Below, piece after piece: positions 19,701-28,963 of a stretch of DNA of 64,000 nt. The first letter of the stretch is position 1, and each line of letters starts with the position of its first letter. The translations under genes and the position numbers were made by a program. Under the pieces are notes generated by a model. The model was given only the letters and a program-made list of their open reading frames with translations. It searched no databases and was not told where the DNA came from. The DNA is from Chitinophaga pinensis (lineage in GTDB: Bacteria; Bacteroidota; Bacteroidia; UKL13-3), in NCBI GenBank assembly GCA_945860865.1, contig CAMARW010000008.1:1-64000 (forward strand), read 5' to 3'.

Positions 19701-20674
19701 TTGAAAGAAAAAGAGTTCTGATTACAGGTGCAGCTGGGTTTCTAGGTTCGCATTTATGTGATAGATTTATAGCAGAAGGATATGATGTAATAGGCATGGA
19801 TAACCTTATTACAGGTGATTTAAAAAACATAGAACATTTGTTTAAATTAGAACAATTTGAATTCTATCACCATGATGTAAGCAAGTTTATTCATGTTCCC
19901 GGAAAGTTAGATTATATACTTCATTTTGCCTCGCCTGCTAGTCCAATAGACTATTTAAAAATACCTATCCAAACTTTAAAAGTGGGTTCTTTAGGTATTC
20001 ATAATTGTTTGGGCCTTGCACGCGTTAAAAATGCCAGGGTACTCATCGCCTCTACCAGTGAGGTTTATGGCGACCCTATGGTGCATCCGCAAACGGAAGA
20101 GTATTGGGGAAATGTAAATCCAGTTGGGCCTCGTGGAGTATATGATGAAGCTAAGCGTTTTCAGGAAGCAATGACAATGGCTTACCATACTTTCCATGGA
20201 TTAGAAACTAGAATTATACGTATATTTAATACCTACGGCCCTAGAATGCGTTTAAATGATGGGCGGGTTTTGCCTGCTTTCATAGGTCAGGCTTTGCGCG
20301 GCGAAGACCTCACCATGTTTGGAGATGGGAGTCAAACACGCAGTTTCTGCTACGTAAGCGATTTGGTTGAAGGGATTTACCGATTGCTATTGAGTGATTA
20401 TGCGCAACCTGTTAATATTGGTAACCCAGATGAAATTACCATACGTGAGTTTGGAGAAGAAATTATAAAATTAACGGGCACAAACCAGCAATTAATTTCT
20501 AAACCATTACCTAAAGACGATCCAAAGCAAAGAAAGCCAGATATTACAAAAGCCAGAGAGATTTTAGGTTGGGAGCCTAAAGTAAATAGAGCAGACGGAT
20601 TAAAAATTACCTACGAATATTTTAAAAACTTATCGCCAGAAGAATTAAATAAAACGGCTCACCGATTTGATTAA
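19697..20674 (+). CDS. uxs: UDP-glucuronate decarboxylase (UDP-xylose synthase)
   Basis: This extended short-chain dehydrogenase converts UDP-glucuronate to UDP-xylose. The 325-residue protein has the NAD motif [14 protein letters not shown] near residue 12, a TSEVYGDP segment, and catalytic YDEAK with the Tyr/Lys pair. The HFASPASP and [10 protein letters not shown] blocks separate Uxs from 4-epimerases. Translational coupling with ugd (ATGA overlap) supports the assignment. The sugar probably feeds surface polysaccharide. Confidence 0.92.
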   Translation: MIERKRVLITGAAGFLGSHLCDRFIAEGYDVIGMDNLITGDLKNIEHLFKLEQFEFYHHDVSKFIHVPGKLDYILHFASPASPIDYLKIPIQTLKVGSLGIHNCLGLARVKNARVLIASTSEVYGDPMVHPQTEEYWGNVNPVGPRGVYDEAKRFQEAMTMAYHTFHGLETRIIRIFNTYGPRMRLNDGRVLPAFIGQALRGEDLTMFGDGSQTRSFCYVSDLVEGIYRLLLSDYAQPVNIGNPDEITIREFGEEIIKLTGTNQQLISKPLPKDDPKQRKPDITKAREILGWEPKVNRADGLKITYEYFKNLSPEELNKTAHRFD

Positions 20675-20680
20675 ATTAAT

Positions 20681-21232
20681 ATGAATAAACTAACATTATT
20701 TTTTTTAGGAATGGTTTTGATGATTGCTTTATCATGCAGTAAAACCAACAACAACCCTCCTGCAAACGATCCAAACAATCCGGGTGGAGGTGGAGGAACT
20801 ACACCAACAGAATATTTCACTTTTAAGGTTAACGGGGTACAACAAGATTTTAAGGCCATGACATTGGTTAAAGATAATCCCGATGATATTAAACAATTTT
20901 ATTTAGTAGGTCAGAAAAGTGACCTTCAATTACCCAATTTGCTCTTTACTTTAAACTATAAAGCTCCGGGCTGGGTAGATGGTTTAAGTTATGCTTTGGA
21001 TGAGAATGATTTCGTAAATTTTGCTGAGTATAAAACACCATCAGAGCTGGTTTTTAAAAGTAAAGCTACTCCTGCATCTGCCAATTCTGGTTTGCGCATT
21101 AGGTTTGATAAAATAACTTTAGCAAAAGGGCAATTTGCAATAGGAACTTTTAGTGGTACGCTTCAACTAGAGGAAAATGTTACCACTGTAGTTATAACAG
21201 AAGGAAAATTTAAAGTAAAGTTCTCTAACTAA
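20681..21232 (+). CDS. Hypothetical lipoprotein
   Basis: The 183-residue protein has a lipoprotein signal (MNKLTLFFLGMVLMIALSC, lipobox IALSC). A low-complexity linker of Asn/Pro/Gly (KTNNNPPANDPNNPGGGGG) follows, then a beta-rich domain starting TEYFTFKVNGVQQDFKAM. This layout is common in Bacteroidota surface lipoproteins of unknown function. It starts 6 bp after uxs and meets uvrB tail to tail with a 4-bp overlap. Confidence 0.75.
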   Translation: MNKLTLFFLGMVLMIALSCSKTNNNPPANDPNNPGGGGGTTPTEYFTFKVNGVQQDFKAMTLVKDNPDDIKQFYLVGQKSDLQLPNLLFTLNYKAPGWVDGLSYALDENDFVNFAEYKTPSELVFKSKATPASANSGLRIRFDKITLAKGQFAIGTFSGTLQLEENVTTVVITEGKFKVKFSN

Positions 21233-23259
21233 ACATTACTTTTTTGTTCGAGTTTTTGTTGTAGAGAAAACATTTCATCACGCAATCGTGCAGCTTCCAT
21301 AAAGTCAAGGTCTTTGGCTGCTTTATTCATGCGTTTTTTGGTTTCATTTACAGCCATTTTCAGCTGATCTGAGCTCATTTGGTTAAGTATTGGGTCGGCA
21401 GCAATCTGCATACTTTCATTTTCTATGTAGGCAGTTGGTGCCATAACTTGCGAGTCTGCCACACTCGTTTGTTGCATTATTTCTTCTATACTCTTTTTAA
21501 CAGTAGTAGGGGTAATGCCGTGTTTGGTGTTATAAGCAATTTGAATTTCTCTTTTACGGAGATTTTCATCCATGGTTCTTTGCATGCTGTCTGTTATTCT
21601 ATCAGCATACATAATTACTTTGCCCCGCTCATTTCTTGCCGCTCTACCAATGGTTTGTGTAAGCGATTTATCGTTGCGCAGAAAACCTTCTTTATCGGCA
21701 TCCATAATAGCCACTAAACTTACTTCTGGCAAGTCTAATCCTTCCCTTAATAGGTTAACGCCAATAAGCACATCAAATTTTCCTAGGCGCAAATCACGTA
21801 ATATTTCTACCCTGTCTATGGTTTTTACATCGCTATGAATATAACTTGCTTTAATATGCAATTTAGCCATGTATTTACTTAGTTCTTCGGCCATTCTTTT
21901 GGTTAAGGTGGTCACCAAAATACGGTCGCCCATTTTTATGCGCTCATCAATTTCATCCAATAAATCATCTACTTGGTTCAGAACTGGCCTTACTTCTATA
22001 ACGGGGTCTAAAAGGCCGGTAGGACGAATAATTTGTTCAATAACAACCCCATCCGATTCTCTTATTTCATATTCAGAAGGTGTTGCACTCACATATACAG
22101 TTTGCGGCACCAACATTTCAAATTCATTAAATTTAAGCGGTCTATTATCCATGGCAGAGGGCAATCTAAATCCATATTCTACCAAGTTTTCTTTTCTACT
22201 TCTATCACCTCCATACATGGCCCTAACTTGCGGCATGGTAACATGACTCTCATCTACAATTAGCAAGAAGTCTTCAGGAAAATAATCTATTAAACAAAAA
22301 GGCCTATCTCCAGGTTTGCGTTTGTCTAAATACCTACTGTAATTTTCAATACCACTACAATAACCTAATTCACGAATCATTTCTAAATCAAAATTAGTTC
22401 GTTCTTCGAGGCGTTTAGCTTCAAGGTGTTTACCAATAGATTTGAAGTAAGCAAGCTGTTCAACCAAGTCGTCTTGAATAGCTCTAATAGCTTCTTGCAA
22501 TTGGTCTTTTGGCGTAACAAAGTTATTAGCAGGAAAAATGGCTAAATGATCTACTTGTTCAATTTTTTTACCCGATATAGGGTCAATAATAGTCAACTCT
22601 TCTATATCATCTCCAAAAAAAGAAATACGATAGGCAACATCTGCATATGCTGGGAACACATCTACAACATCTCCTTTAACCCTAAAATTACCCCTGTCAA
22701 ATTCAGCCGTTGTTCTACTATATAAAGAATCTACCAAAGCAAACAAGAGTGTATTGCGCGAAATTTTATCGCCAATTTTTAAACGAATTATACTGTTTTC
22801 ATAATCTTTAGGATTACCTGCGCCGTATATACAACTTACAGAAGCAACCACAATTATATCTCTTCTACCACTAAGCAAAGAAGAGGTTGTTTTAAGCCTT
22901 AGTTTTTCTATTTCTTTATTAATAGCTAAGTCTTTTTCAATGTAAGTATTGCTTGAAGGAATGAAGGCTTCGGGTTGATAATAATCATAATATGAAACAT
23001 AATATTCTATGGCATTGTTAGGAAAAAATTGTTTAAACTCTCCATACAATTGTGCCACTAATGTTTTGTTATGACTCATAACTAAAGTTGGTTTTTTAAC
23101 AGCTTTAATTAAGTTGGCTACTGTAAAGGTTTTGCCCGAACCGGTAACGCCTAATAATACTTGTGAGCGTTCACCTTTTTGCACGCCATCTATTAAAGCA
23201 GCAATGGCATCTGGTTGGTCTCCGGTAGGGACAAACTGGGAGGTTAATTCAAAATCCAC
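21229..23259 (-). CDS. uvrB: Excinuclease ABC subunit B
   Basis: UvrB verifies DNA damage and loads UvrC in nucleotide excision repair. The 676-residue protein has Walker A GVTGSGKT at residues 37-44, the beta-hairpin region YYVSYYDYYQPEAFIPSSNTYIEKD, DESHVTMPQ, helicase motifs ending QTIGRAARN, and a C-terminal UVR motif (AAKDLDFMEAARLRDEM) for UvrC contact. It lies 6 bp downstream of cinA in the same direction. uvrA and uvrC are not in the window. Confidence 0.99.
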   Translation of the reverse strand: MDFELTSQFVPTGDQPDAIAALIDGVQKGERSQVLLGVTGSGKTFTVANLIKAVKKPTLVMSHNKTLVAQLYGEFKQFFPNNAIEYYVSYYDYYQPEAFIPSSNTYIEKDLAINKEIEKLRLKTTSSLLSGRRDIIVVASVSCIYGAGNPKDYENSIIRLKIGDKISRNTLLFALVDSLYSRTTAEFDRGNFRVKGDVVDVFPAYADVAYRISFFGDDIEELTIIDPISGKKIEQVDHLAIFPANNFVTPKDQLQEAIRAIQDDLVEQLAYFKSIGKHLEAKRLEERTNFDLEMIRELGYCSGIENYSRYLDKRKPGDRPFCLIDYFPEDFLLIVDESHVTMPQVRAMYGGDRSRKENLVEYGFRLPSAMDNRPLKFNEFEMLVPQTVYVSATPSEYEIRESDGVVIEQIIRPTGLLDPVIEVRPVLNQVDDLLDEIDERIKMGDRILVTTLTKRMAEELSKYMAKLHIKASYIHSDVKTIDRVEILRDLRLGKFDVLIGVNLLREGLDLPEVSLVAIMDADKEGFLRNDKSLTQTIGRAARNERGKVIMYADRITDSMQRTMDENLRKREIQIAYNTKHGITPTTVKKSIEEIMQQTSVADSQVMAPTAYIENESMQIAADPILNQMSSDQLKMAVNETKKRMNKAAKDLDFMEAARLRDEMFSLQQKLEQKSNV

Positions 23260-23265
23260 TTACAG

Positions 23266-24510
23266 TTAATTAGCAGTTAATAATTCTTTGCGCAATAAAT
23301 CTAAACCCATGAGGGCCGTTCGCTCAATGGTTCTACCTCGGTGATCGCCCATGTTAAAAACTTTGGCAATACAACGCGTAGGCGAAGCTATAGCAATCCA
23401 AACTGTACCCACTGGTTTCTCTGCAGAACCTCCAGATGGACCAGCAATGCCACTGGTGGCAATAGCAAAATCTGTTTCAAGCAATTTTCTAGCTTGGCTA
23501 GCCATTGCCATAACACATGCTTCACTAACGGCGCCATGCGTTTCAATAATGCTTTTATCTATGTGCAAAATATTTTCTTTAATACTATTATCATAAGCAA
23601 GAATGCTTCCTTTATAATAAGCAGAACTGCCCGAAATAGCAGTAATTAAATGAGCTAAATAACCACCAGTACAACTTTCTGCAGTTGCTAATGTTTGCTT
23701 ATTTTTAATCAATAATTTGCCTACTGCATTGGCTAAACTTTCTTCTTCTTCACCAAAAATATATTCACCAATACATGCGTACAATTCATTTATGATTATA
23801 TTTAATTCATGTGTTAAAGCTTCTTGGTTTGATCCGTATGCACTCAGTCTTAGTCTTACAGCACCAACGTTTGGCAAGTATGCAAGTTTAATATGATTAG
23901 GTAACTTATCTTCAATGAGTGCAATTTTTTTTGCTAAAAAACTTTCGCCAATACTTACCGTTAATAAAGTTTTATGAATGATAGTAGGGAAAGAAAATTG
24001 TTTCTTAAGTTTTGGAATAACCTCTTCTTCAAAAATGCATTTCATTTCAAAAGGTACTCCAGGCATACTTATAAATGCACTTCCATTTTTAAAAAAATAC
24101 ATGCCGGGTGCAGTACCATTTTTGTTCCATAAAACTTCACAAGATTCTGGCAACATTGCTTGTTCAAGATTACTTGTTATTATAGGTAAATTTCTATTAG
24201 TAAATATACTCGTAACCCATTCTAAAACCTTTTCGTTTTGAACCAATTTTGTTTCAAAATAATCGCATAAAACATGCTTGGTAAGATCATCTTTTGTTGG
24301 GCCTAGTCCGCCTGTCATTATAATGATATCGCTACGTTCAGCGCTTTCATTCAGTGTTTTAAGTAGTATGTCTTTGCTATCGCCAACGGTAGATTTAAAA
24401 TGAACATTAATGCCTAACTTATTTAATTCTTGACCAATCCAAGCGGAGTTAGTATCTATTACTTGACCCAATAATAATTCATCACCAATGCTAATAATTT
24501 CTGCTTTCAT
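23266..24510 (-). CDS. cinA: CinA family protein (competence/damage-inducible; nicotinamide-nucleotide amidohydrolase)
   Basis: The 414-residue protein has an N-terminal MoeA-like COG1058 domain (AEIISIGDELLLGQVIDTNSAWI, GGLGPTKDD) and a C-terminal CinA/PncC domain (ATAESCTGGYLAHLITAISGSSA, IATSGIAGPSGGS). Family members hydrolyse ADP-ribose-type or nicotinamide mononucleotide substrates in pyridine-nucleotide salvage. Cotranscription with uvrB fits the damage-linked naming, but the biochemical role is inferred from family only. Confidence 0.95.
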   Translation of the reverse strand: MKAEIISIGDELLLGQVIDTNSAWIGQELNKLGINVHFKSTVGDSKDILLKTLNESAERSDIIIMTGGLGPTKDDLTKHVLCDYFETKLVQNEKVLEWVTSIFTNRNLPIITSNLEQAMLPESCEVLWNKNGTAPGMYFFKNGSAFISMPGVPFEMKCIFEEEVIPKLKKQFSFPTIIHKTLLTVSIGESFLAKKIALIEDKLPNHIKLAYLPNVGAVRLRLSAYGSNQEALTHELNIIINELYACIGEYIFGEEEESLANAVGKLLIKNKQTLATAESCTGGYLAHLITAISGSSAYYKGSILAYDNSIKENILHIDKSIIETHGAVSEACVMAMASQARKLLETDFAIATSGIAGPSGGSAEKPVGTVWIAIASPTRCIAKVFNMGDHRGRTIERTALMGLDLLRKELLTAN

Positions 24511-24829
24511 TTTTAGTTAAAATTCTAGGTTAAAAAAGATGGTTTAAAGGTAAGCTTGTATAGGGATATAAAAAATAAAAATACAAAAATAATACACTGA
24601 TAAAATGATAAACAAAGTGATAAAAAACATAAAGAGTTATGTTGCATTATGAAATAACATAAAATAGATGAAGTTATTTTTATAAGAAAATAAATCAAAG
24701 TATTTAATCACATTTTATAATTTAAATTTATTGCTGAAGAGTATTGTTAAATCAATAGTTTTAAGAAGTGATATTCAGTTATCAACATATAAAGGTGGTA
24801 AATATTTTAGATTGATTTACAGCAAGTAC
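24511..24829. other. AT-rich intergenic region between divergent cinA and the histone-like gene
   Basis: This gap is strikingly AT-rich with few G or C and many short A/T tracts. I found no open reading frame with a convincing start or signal, no tRNA-like fold and no repeat. Its right end supplies the promoter of the histone-like gene. The rest may carry cinA promoter elements that I could not recognise. Confidence 0.6.
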
Positions 24830-24859
24830 TTGAAAATATTAAATACACTTTTAAATTTG
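24830..24859 (+). promoter_or_regulatory. Bacteroidota-type promoter of the histone-like gene
   Basis: TTG at 24830-24832, then 19 bp, then TAAATTTG at 24852-24859, match the TTG/TAnnTTTG consensus for the primary sigma factor of Bacteroidota in both boxes and spacing. The ATG follows 29 bp later, leaving an untranslated leader of about 20-25 nt. Confidence 0.75.
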
Positions 24860-24888
24860 TTTCTGTAATCAATCAAATTTTTATAAAC

Positions 24889-25257
24889 ATGGCAACAAGT
24901 AAAAAAACCAAGAAAGCTGCTCCTAAAAAAGTTGTAGCTAAAAAAGCTGCTGCACCTAAAAAAGTTGTAGCTAAAAAAGCCGCTGCACCTAAGAAGGCTG
25001 TAGCACCTAAGAAAGCTGCACCTAAGAAGGCTGCTGCACCTAAGAAAGCCGTAGCTAAGAAAGCTGCTGCACCTAAGAAAGCTGTAGCAAAGAAAGCTGC
25101 ACCTAAGAAAGTTGTAGCAAAGAAAGCTGTAGCTAAAAAGGCTGCTGCACCTAAGAAAGCTGTAGCTAAAAAAGCAGCACCTAAAAAAGCAGCTGCACCA
25201 AAGAAAGTTGTAGCTAAGAAAGCAGCACCAAAGAAAGCAGCTGCAAAAAAAGCATAG
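24889..25257 (+). CDS. Histone H1-like Lys/Ala/Pro-repeat protein
   Basis: The 122-residue protein is almost wholly built from KKAAAPKK and KKVVAKKAAAPKK units; after the first nine residues only Lys, Ala, Pro and Val appear. It is strongly basic and should be disordered. The pattern matches bacterial histone H1-like tails that bind and compact DNA, but it has no folded domain, so a nucleoid role is inferred from composition. It has its own promoter and terminator and is monocistronic. The DNA repeat structure means copy number could vary between strains or be misassembled. Confidence 0.8.
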   Translation: MATSKKTKKAAPKKVVAKKAAAPKKVVAKKAAAPKKAVAPKKAAPKKAAAPKKAVAKKAAAPKKAVAKKAAPKKVVAKKAVAKKAAAPKKAVAKKAAPKKAAAPKKVVAKKAAPKKAAAKKA

Positions 25258-25290
25258 TTTTTCTTTCTTGGTTAAACAAAAATTAAAAAT

Positions 25291-25319
25291 AAAAAAAACC
25301 CATTTAATGGGTTTTTTTT
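25291..25319. terminator. Bidirectional intrinsic terminator after the histone-like gene
   Basis: AAAAAAAACCCATT, a central T, and AATGGGTTTTTTTT form a near-perfect inverted repeat with A- and T-tracts on either side. It works as a terminator on the plus strand 34 bp after the stop codon, and by symmetry could act on the minus strand. Confidence 0.85.
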
Positions 25320-25332
25320 ATTTATATACATT

Positions 25333-25479
25333 ATGAAAATATTTCAATTTAAACAGCTTTTATACCTTTGTTTTATACTCGGGTTTTTATCTTGTAAGGC
25401 CAAACGTTGTGCCAGTTTTGAAAGTAATGATAAAGAATACAAACTTAAGTACGATCGGCATGGTCGGGTAAAGAAGTAA
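25333..25479 (+). CDS. 48-residue lipoprotein overlapping the 3' end of mfd
   Basis: Translation from ATG 25333 gives MKIFQFKQLLYLCFILGFLSC as a complete lipoprotein signal (lipobox GFLSC). A short mature part KAKRCASFESNDKEYKLKYD and the basic tail RHGRVKK follow. The coding quality is convincing despite its size: Lys early, a hydrophobic core, a lipobox cysteine and a balanced tail. It starts 14 bp after the terminator and its last 35 bp overlap mfd tail to tail. Short Bacteroidota lipoproteins ending in a YDxxGxVKK-like tail exist, but I know no function. Confidence 0.7.
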   Translation: MKIFQFKQLLYLCFILGFLSCKAKRCASFESNDKEYKLKYDRHGRVKK

Positions 25480-28400
25480 GCTTACTTATTTCATTTAAAT
25501 AATGCATGCCTTGTTTAATACTATTTACTTCAAAAATCATGAGTATTAAATTTTGATTGCTTTGTTTAAGCTTACACGTTTTTGGTTTGTTTTGCACATA
25601 AAGTAAAATCTGACTAAACAATTCAGATTGGTAATAGAATTGTTTGTGTTCAGCCGGAAAATAGGCGAGCATTTGTTGCTTCTTTAGCAAGATTTTTTCA
25701 AAGCCAAGTTTTTTACCCAGCTCGCGTAATTTTATTAAATCTAACAAATCGTTCACCGCTTTAGGTGTTGGTCCAAACCGGTCTTTTAACTGCATTTCAA
25801 AAGCCACCAATTCTGTTTCATTTTGCAAGGCTGCGAGTGCATTGTATAGGCTTAATCTTTCGCCAATATTACGCACGTAGTTATCCGGAATAAGTGCTTC
25901 AAAATCTGTTTCTACATTGCAATCTTTGGCTTCAATTTTATTAACTGGTTTTTCATCTTTAAACAAATCTGCAAACTCTTCTTCTTTGAGTTCATGAATG
26001 GCTTCATCCAAAATTTTATGGTACATTTCAAAACCAATTTCTGCAATAAAACCACTTTGTTCTCCGCCCAATAAATTGCCTGCGCCTCTTATATCTAAAT
26101 CGCGCATGGCTACATTAAAGCCGCTGCCTAAATCGCTAAATTCTTCAATGGCTTGCAATCTTCTTCGGGCATCATTACTTAGGCCAACCATACTAGGTAC
26201 AAGTAAATTACAGAATGCTTTCTTATTGCTCCTGCCCACTCTTCCGCGCATTTGATGTAAATCGCTTAAACCAAACATGTGTGCGTTGTTTATAATAATG
26301 GTATTGGCATTTGAAATATCGAGGCCTGCTTCAATAATAGTTGTGGCTACCAATACATCATATTCTCCTTCTATAAATCGCATCATCACATCCTCTAGTT
26401 GATCACCTTCTAGTTTGCCATGCGCTATGGCTACTTTTACACCAGGACAAAGTTGTTCAATGTGCTTGCCCACTTCATAAATATCTTTTACACGGTGATG
26501 CACAAAGAATGCTTGTCCGCCGCGCTCTACTTCATTTAAAATGGCTTCTTTTATGATATCATCTGAATAATTATAAACGGCAGTTTCTACAGCTTGCCTG
26601 TTTGCTGGCGGTGTGTTTATAATAGATAAATCTCTAGCGCCCATTAAAGAGAAATGGAGCGTTCTAGGAATTGGAGTTGCGGTTAGGGTTAAGGTGTCTA
26701 CATTGGTTTTAAAACCTTTTAGTTTTTCTTTCGCTGCTACGCCAAACTTTTGCTCTTCATCAATAATCAACAAGCCTAAGTCTTTAAATTTTGTTTCTTT
26801 GCTCAGTAGTTTATGTGTGCCAATTACAAGGTCTAATTTTCCTTCGGCCAAACGTTTTAAAACGTCTTTTTGCTCTGCATTGGTTTTAAAACGATTGATA
26901 TAGTCTATGTTGCATGGAAAGTCTTTTAAACGCTCTTTAAAGGTTCTATAATGTTGGTTGGCTAAAATAGTGGTTGGAACCAAAATAGCTACCTGCTTGC
27001 TATCTGAAATGGCCTTAAATGCTGCCCGTATAGCAATTTCTGTTTTGCCAAAGCCAACATCACCACAAACCAATCTATCCATGGGGTGTGGGTTTTCCAT
27101 GTCTTTTTTAACATCATAGGTTGCCTTACTTTGGTCGGGCGTATCTTCATACATAAACGAGGCTTCTAGTTCTACTTGCAAGTAGGTGTCGGGCGAGTAG
27201 GCAAAGCCTTGTTGTGCTTTTCTTTTGGCATAAAGTTTTATTAAATCTCTGGCAATGTCTTTTACTTTTTTCTTGGTATTGTTTTTCAACTTTTCCCAAG
27301 CATCACTGCCCAATTTATTCATGCGGGGTTCTGCGCCTTCTTTACCTACATATTTAGAAATTTTATGCAGTGAGTTTATGCTCACATACAATAAATCATT
27401 ATCGCGGTATACCAAACGTACTGCTTCTTGTAACTGACCATTAATCTCTAGTTTTTCTAAGCCTGCAAACTTTCCAATACCATGGTCTATGTGCGTTACA
27501 TAATCGCCCGGACGAAGTTCTCTTAGTTCTTTGAGCGTTAAAATGCGACTACCGCTGTAACCACTTTTTACTTTGCTTTTATAAAACCTATCAAAAATTT
27601 GGTGCTCGGTGTAAAAGGCAATTTGTTGCGAGTGGTCTATAAAGCCATTGCTTAAACCATGGTAAATAGGCTCAAATTTTACGTCTTTGGCTAGGTCGTC
27701 AAAAATGGTATATAGGCGTTCAATTTGTCGGCTACTTTCGCTAAATATTAAATTGGTATATTCTTTACTGCTATTGCTTCGGAGGTTTTCTATGAGCAGG
27801 CTAAAGTTCTTATGGAAAACAGGCTGCGGACTCATTTGAAAATGAATTTCGCTTTTTGCTTTGAGCGATTTGCGCGTACCAAATTCTATGCGAGTAAAAT
27901 CGGCTGTTGCTTTTTTAAAGTTGGCTAGGGTCAGCCAAGTTTTATCTGCCCCTTCATAAGAAAGTTCTTCATGGTTGGGTAGTGTGGCAGGGTTAAACTG
28001 ACTCACTTTTTCTAAGCCTCTTTGAATTTGATCGCAGCTAAGGCCATATTCTTGGTACCAGAAAATGGTGTCTTTGGGGAGGTAATTAAAGAAGGTTTCT
28101 TTGGCGTGTAACTCTTTTTGAACATTAGGAATAATGAAGAATCTGTCTACTTTTTTAACCGACAATTGGTCGTATGGTTCAAAGATTCTAATACCTTCAA
28201 TTACATCGCCGTTTAGTTCTATTCTATAAGGTTTTTCATTGCTAAAAGAGAATACATCTATAATGCCTCCGCGTATACTAAAATGGCCTGCTTCATAAAC
28301 AAAATCGCTGCGTTCAAAGTGGTGTTCAGTTAAAAATTCAATAAAAAACTCTAGGTCAAATTTGTCGCCTACTTTCAGTTCAAAGGTGTTTTGGTTCAGG

Positions 28401-28816
28401 TCTTTTTCTCCCATTACAAACTCTAGCATAGCTTCGGCAGTAGTAACTACCCATTCTGCTTTGGCATAGGTTTGGTTGAGGCGGTTTAATACTTCTGCGC
28501 GTTCAAGAACCATTTGATTTTGGATGGTTTCTGGCTGAAAGCTTCGTTTGTAGGAGGCCGGTAAAAAGTTGATGGTTTTGCCTGGCAGTAAGTGCTCTAA
28601 ATCGGTTGCAAAATATTTGGCATCTTCTAGGGTATTGCAAACCACCACCGAGCAGCGGTTGGTTTGTTGGTAACTTAAGGCAGCCAAAAGCGCTGCGGCA
28701 GAGCCAATAAGTCCGTTTAAATGGATTACATTTCCGTTGGTCTGATCCAAGGCATTTTGGAGCATCACAAAATTTTCGGCAGGCAAATATTTTTCAAATA
28801 CGTCGGCTAACTTCAT
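25445..28816 (-). CDS. mfd: Transcription-repair coupling factor
   Basis: Mfd removes RNA polymerase stalled at lesions and recruits UvrA. The 1123 residues contain a UvrB-like N-terminal region, the RNA polymerase-interacting domain around LRPGDYVTHIDHGIGKFAGLEKL, Walker A GDVGFGKTEIA, the motif II variant IDEEQKFG, helicase motif VI region QMRGRVGRSN, and the C-terminal TRCF domain (FGPTPKAVNDLLDLIKLREL). I chose the ATG at 28816 (MKLADVFEKYLP). An upstream in-frame start at 28864 would translate a terminator-like hairpin. With uvrB it represents transcription-coupled repair. Confidence 0.97.
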   Translation of the reverse strand: MKLADVFEKYLPAENFVMLQNALDQTNGNVIHLNGLIGSAAALLAALSYQQTNRCSVVVCNTLEDAKYFATDLEHLLPGKTINFLPASYKRSFQPETIQNQMVLERAEVLNRLNQTYAKAEWVVTTAEAMLEFVMGEKDLNQNTFELKVGDKFDLEFFIEFLTEHHFERSDFVYEAGHFSIRGGIIDVFSFSNEKPYRIELNGDVIEGIRIFEPYDQLSVKKVDRFFIIPNVQKELHAKETFFNYLPKDTIFWYQEYGLSCDQIQRGLEKVSQFNPATLPNHEELSYEGADKTWLTLANFKKATADFTRIEFGTRKSLKAKSEIHFQMSPQPVFHKNFSLLIENLRSNSSKEYTNLIFSESSRQIERLYTIFDDLAKDVKFEPIYHGLSNGFIDHSQQIAFYTEHQIFDRFYKSKVKSGYSGSRILTLKELRELRPGDYVTHIDHGIGKFAGLEKLEINGQLQEAVRLVYRDNDLLYVSINSLHKISKYVGKEGAEPRMNKLGSDAWEKLKNNTKKKVKDIARDLIKLYAKRKAQQGFAYSPDTYLQVELEASFMYEDTPDQSKATYDVKKDMENPHPMDRLVCGDVGFGKTEIAIRAAFKAISDSKQVAILVPTTILANQHYRTFKERLKDFPCNIDYINRFKTNAEQKDVLKRLAEGKLDLVIGTHKLLSKETKFKDLGLLIIDEEQKFGVAAKEKLKGFKTNVDTLTLTATPIPRTLHFSLMGARDLSIINTPPANRQAVETAVYNYSDDIIKEAILNEVERGGQAFFVHHRVKDIYEVGKHIEQLCPGVKVAIAHGKLEGDQLEDVMMRFIEGEYDVLVATTIIEAGLDISNANTIIINNAHMFGLSDLHQMRGRVGRSNKKAFCNLLVPSMVGLSNDARRRLQAIEEFSDLGSGFNVAMRDLDIRGAGNLLGGEQSGFIAEIGFEMYHKILDEAIHELKEEEFADLFKDEKPVNKIEAKDCNVETDFEALIPDNYVRNIGERLSLYNALAALQNETELVAFEMQLKDRFGPTPKAVNDLLDLIKLRELGKKLGFEKILLKKQQMLAYFPAEHKQFYYQSELFSQILLYVQNKPKTCKLKQSNQNLILMIFEVNSIKQGMHYLNEISKLTSLPDHADRT

Positions 28817-28827
28817 AAAACAGATTA

Positions 28828-28855
28828 GCCCGAAACTGGGTTCGGGCATTTTTTT
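28828..28855 (+). terminator. Terminator-like hairpin in the mfd leader, reading on the plus strand
   Basis: GCCCGAA at 28828-28834 pairs with TTCGGGC at 28841-28847 and is followed by A and seven T on the plus strand. It could stop antisense transcription crossing mfd from the small lipoprotein gene. In the mfd mRNA it would be a leader hairpin just upstream of the start codon. Confidence 0.5.
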
Positions 28856-28940
28856 AGCCTGCAAAAATAGGGTAAAAAATGAATGTTTGTGCGTATTAAA
28901 ATTTGGAAATTGGGCAGGGTGGTGGGTGATTACAAATGAT

Positions 28941-28948
28941 TATATTTG
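28941..28948 (+). promoter_or_regulatory. -7 promoter box (TATATTTG) for the DUF1801 gene
   Basis: TATATTTG fits TAnnTTTG and lies 15 bp before the ATG at 28964. It also explains why the in-frame TTG inside this box (28946) is not the start codon. No TTG is well placed for the -33 box. Confidence 0.45.
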
Positions 28949-28963
28949 CTAAATTTAAGTCAA

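Noticed and set aside
24889..25257. Non-coding satellite DNA in the KKAAAPKK region
   Set aside because: The frame is open for 123 codons with synonymous variation between units, and has a matching promoter and terminator.
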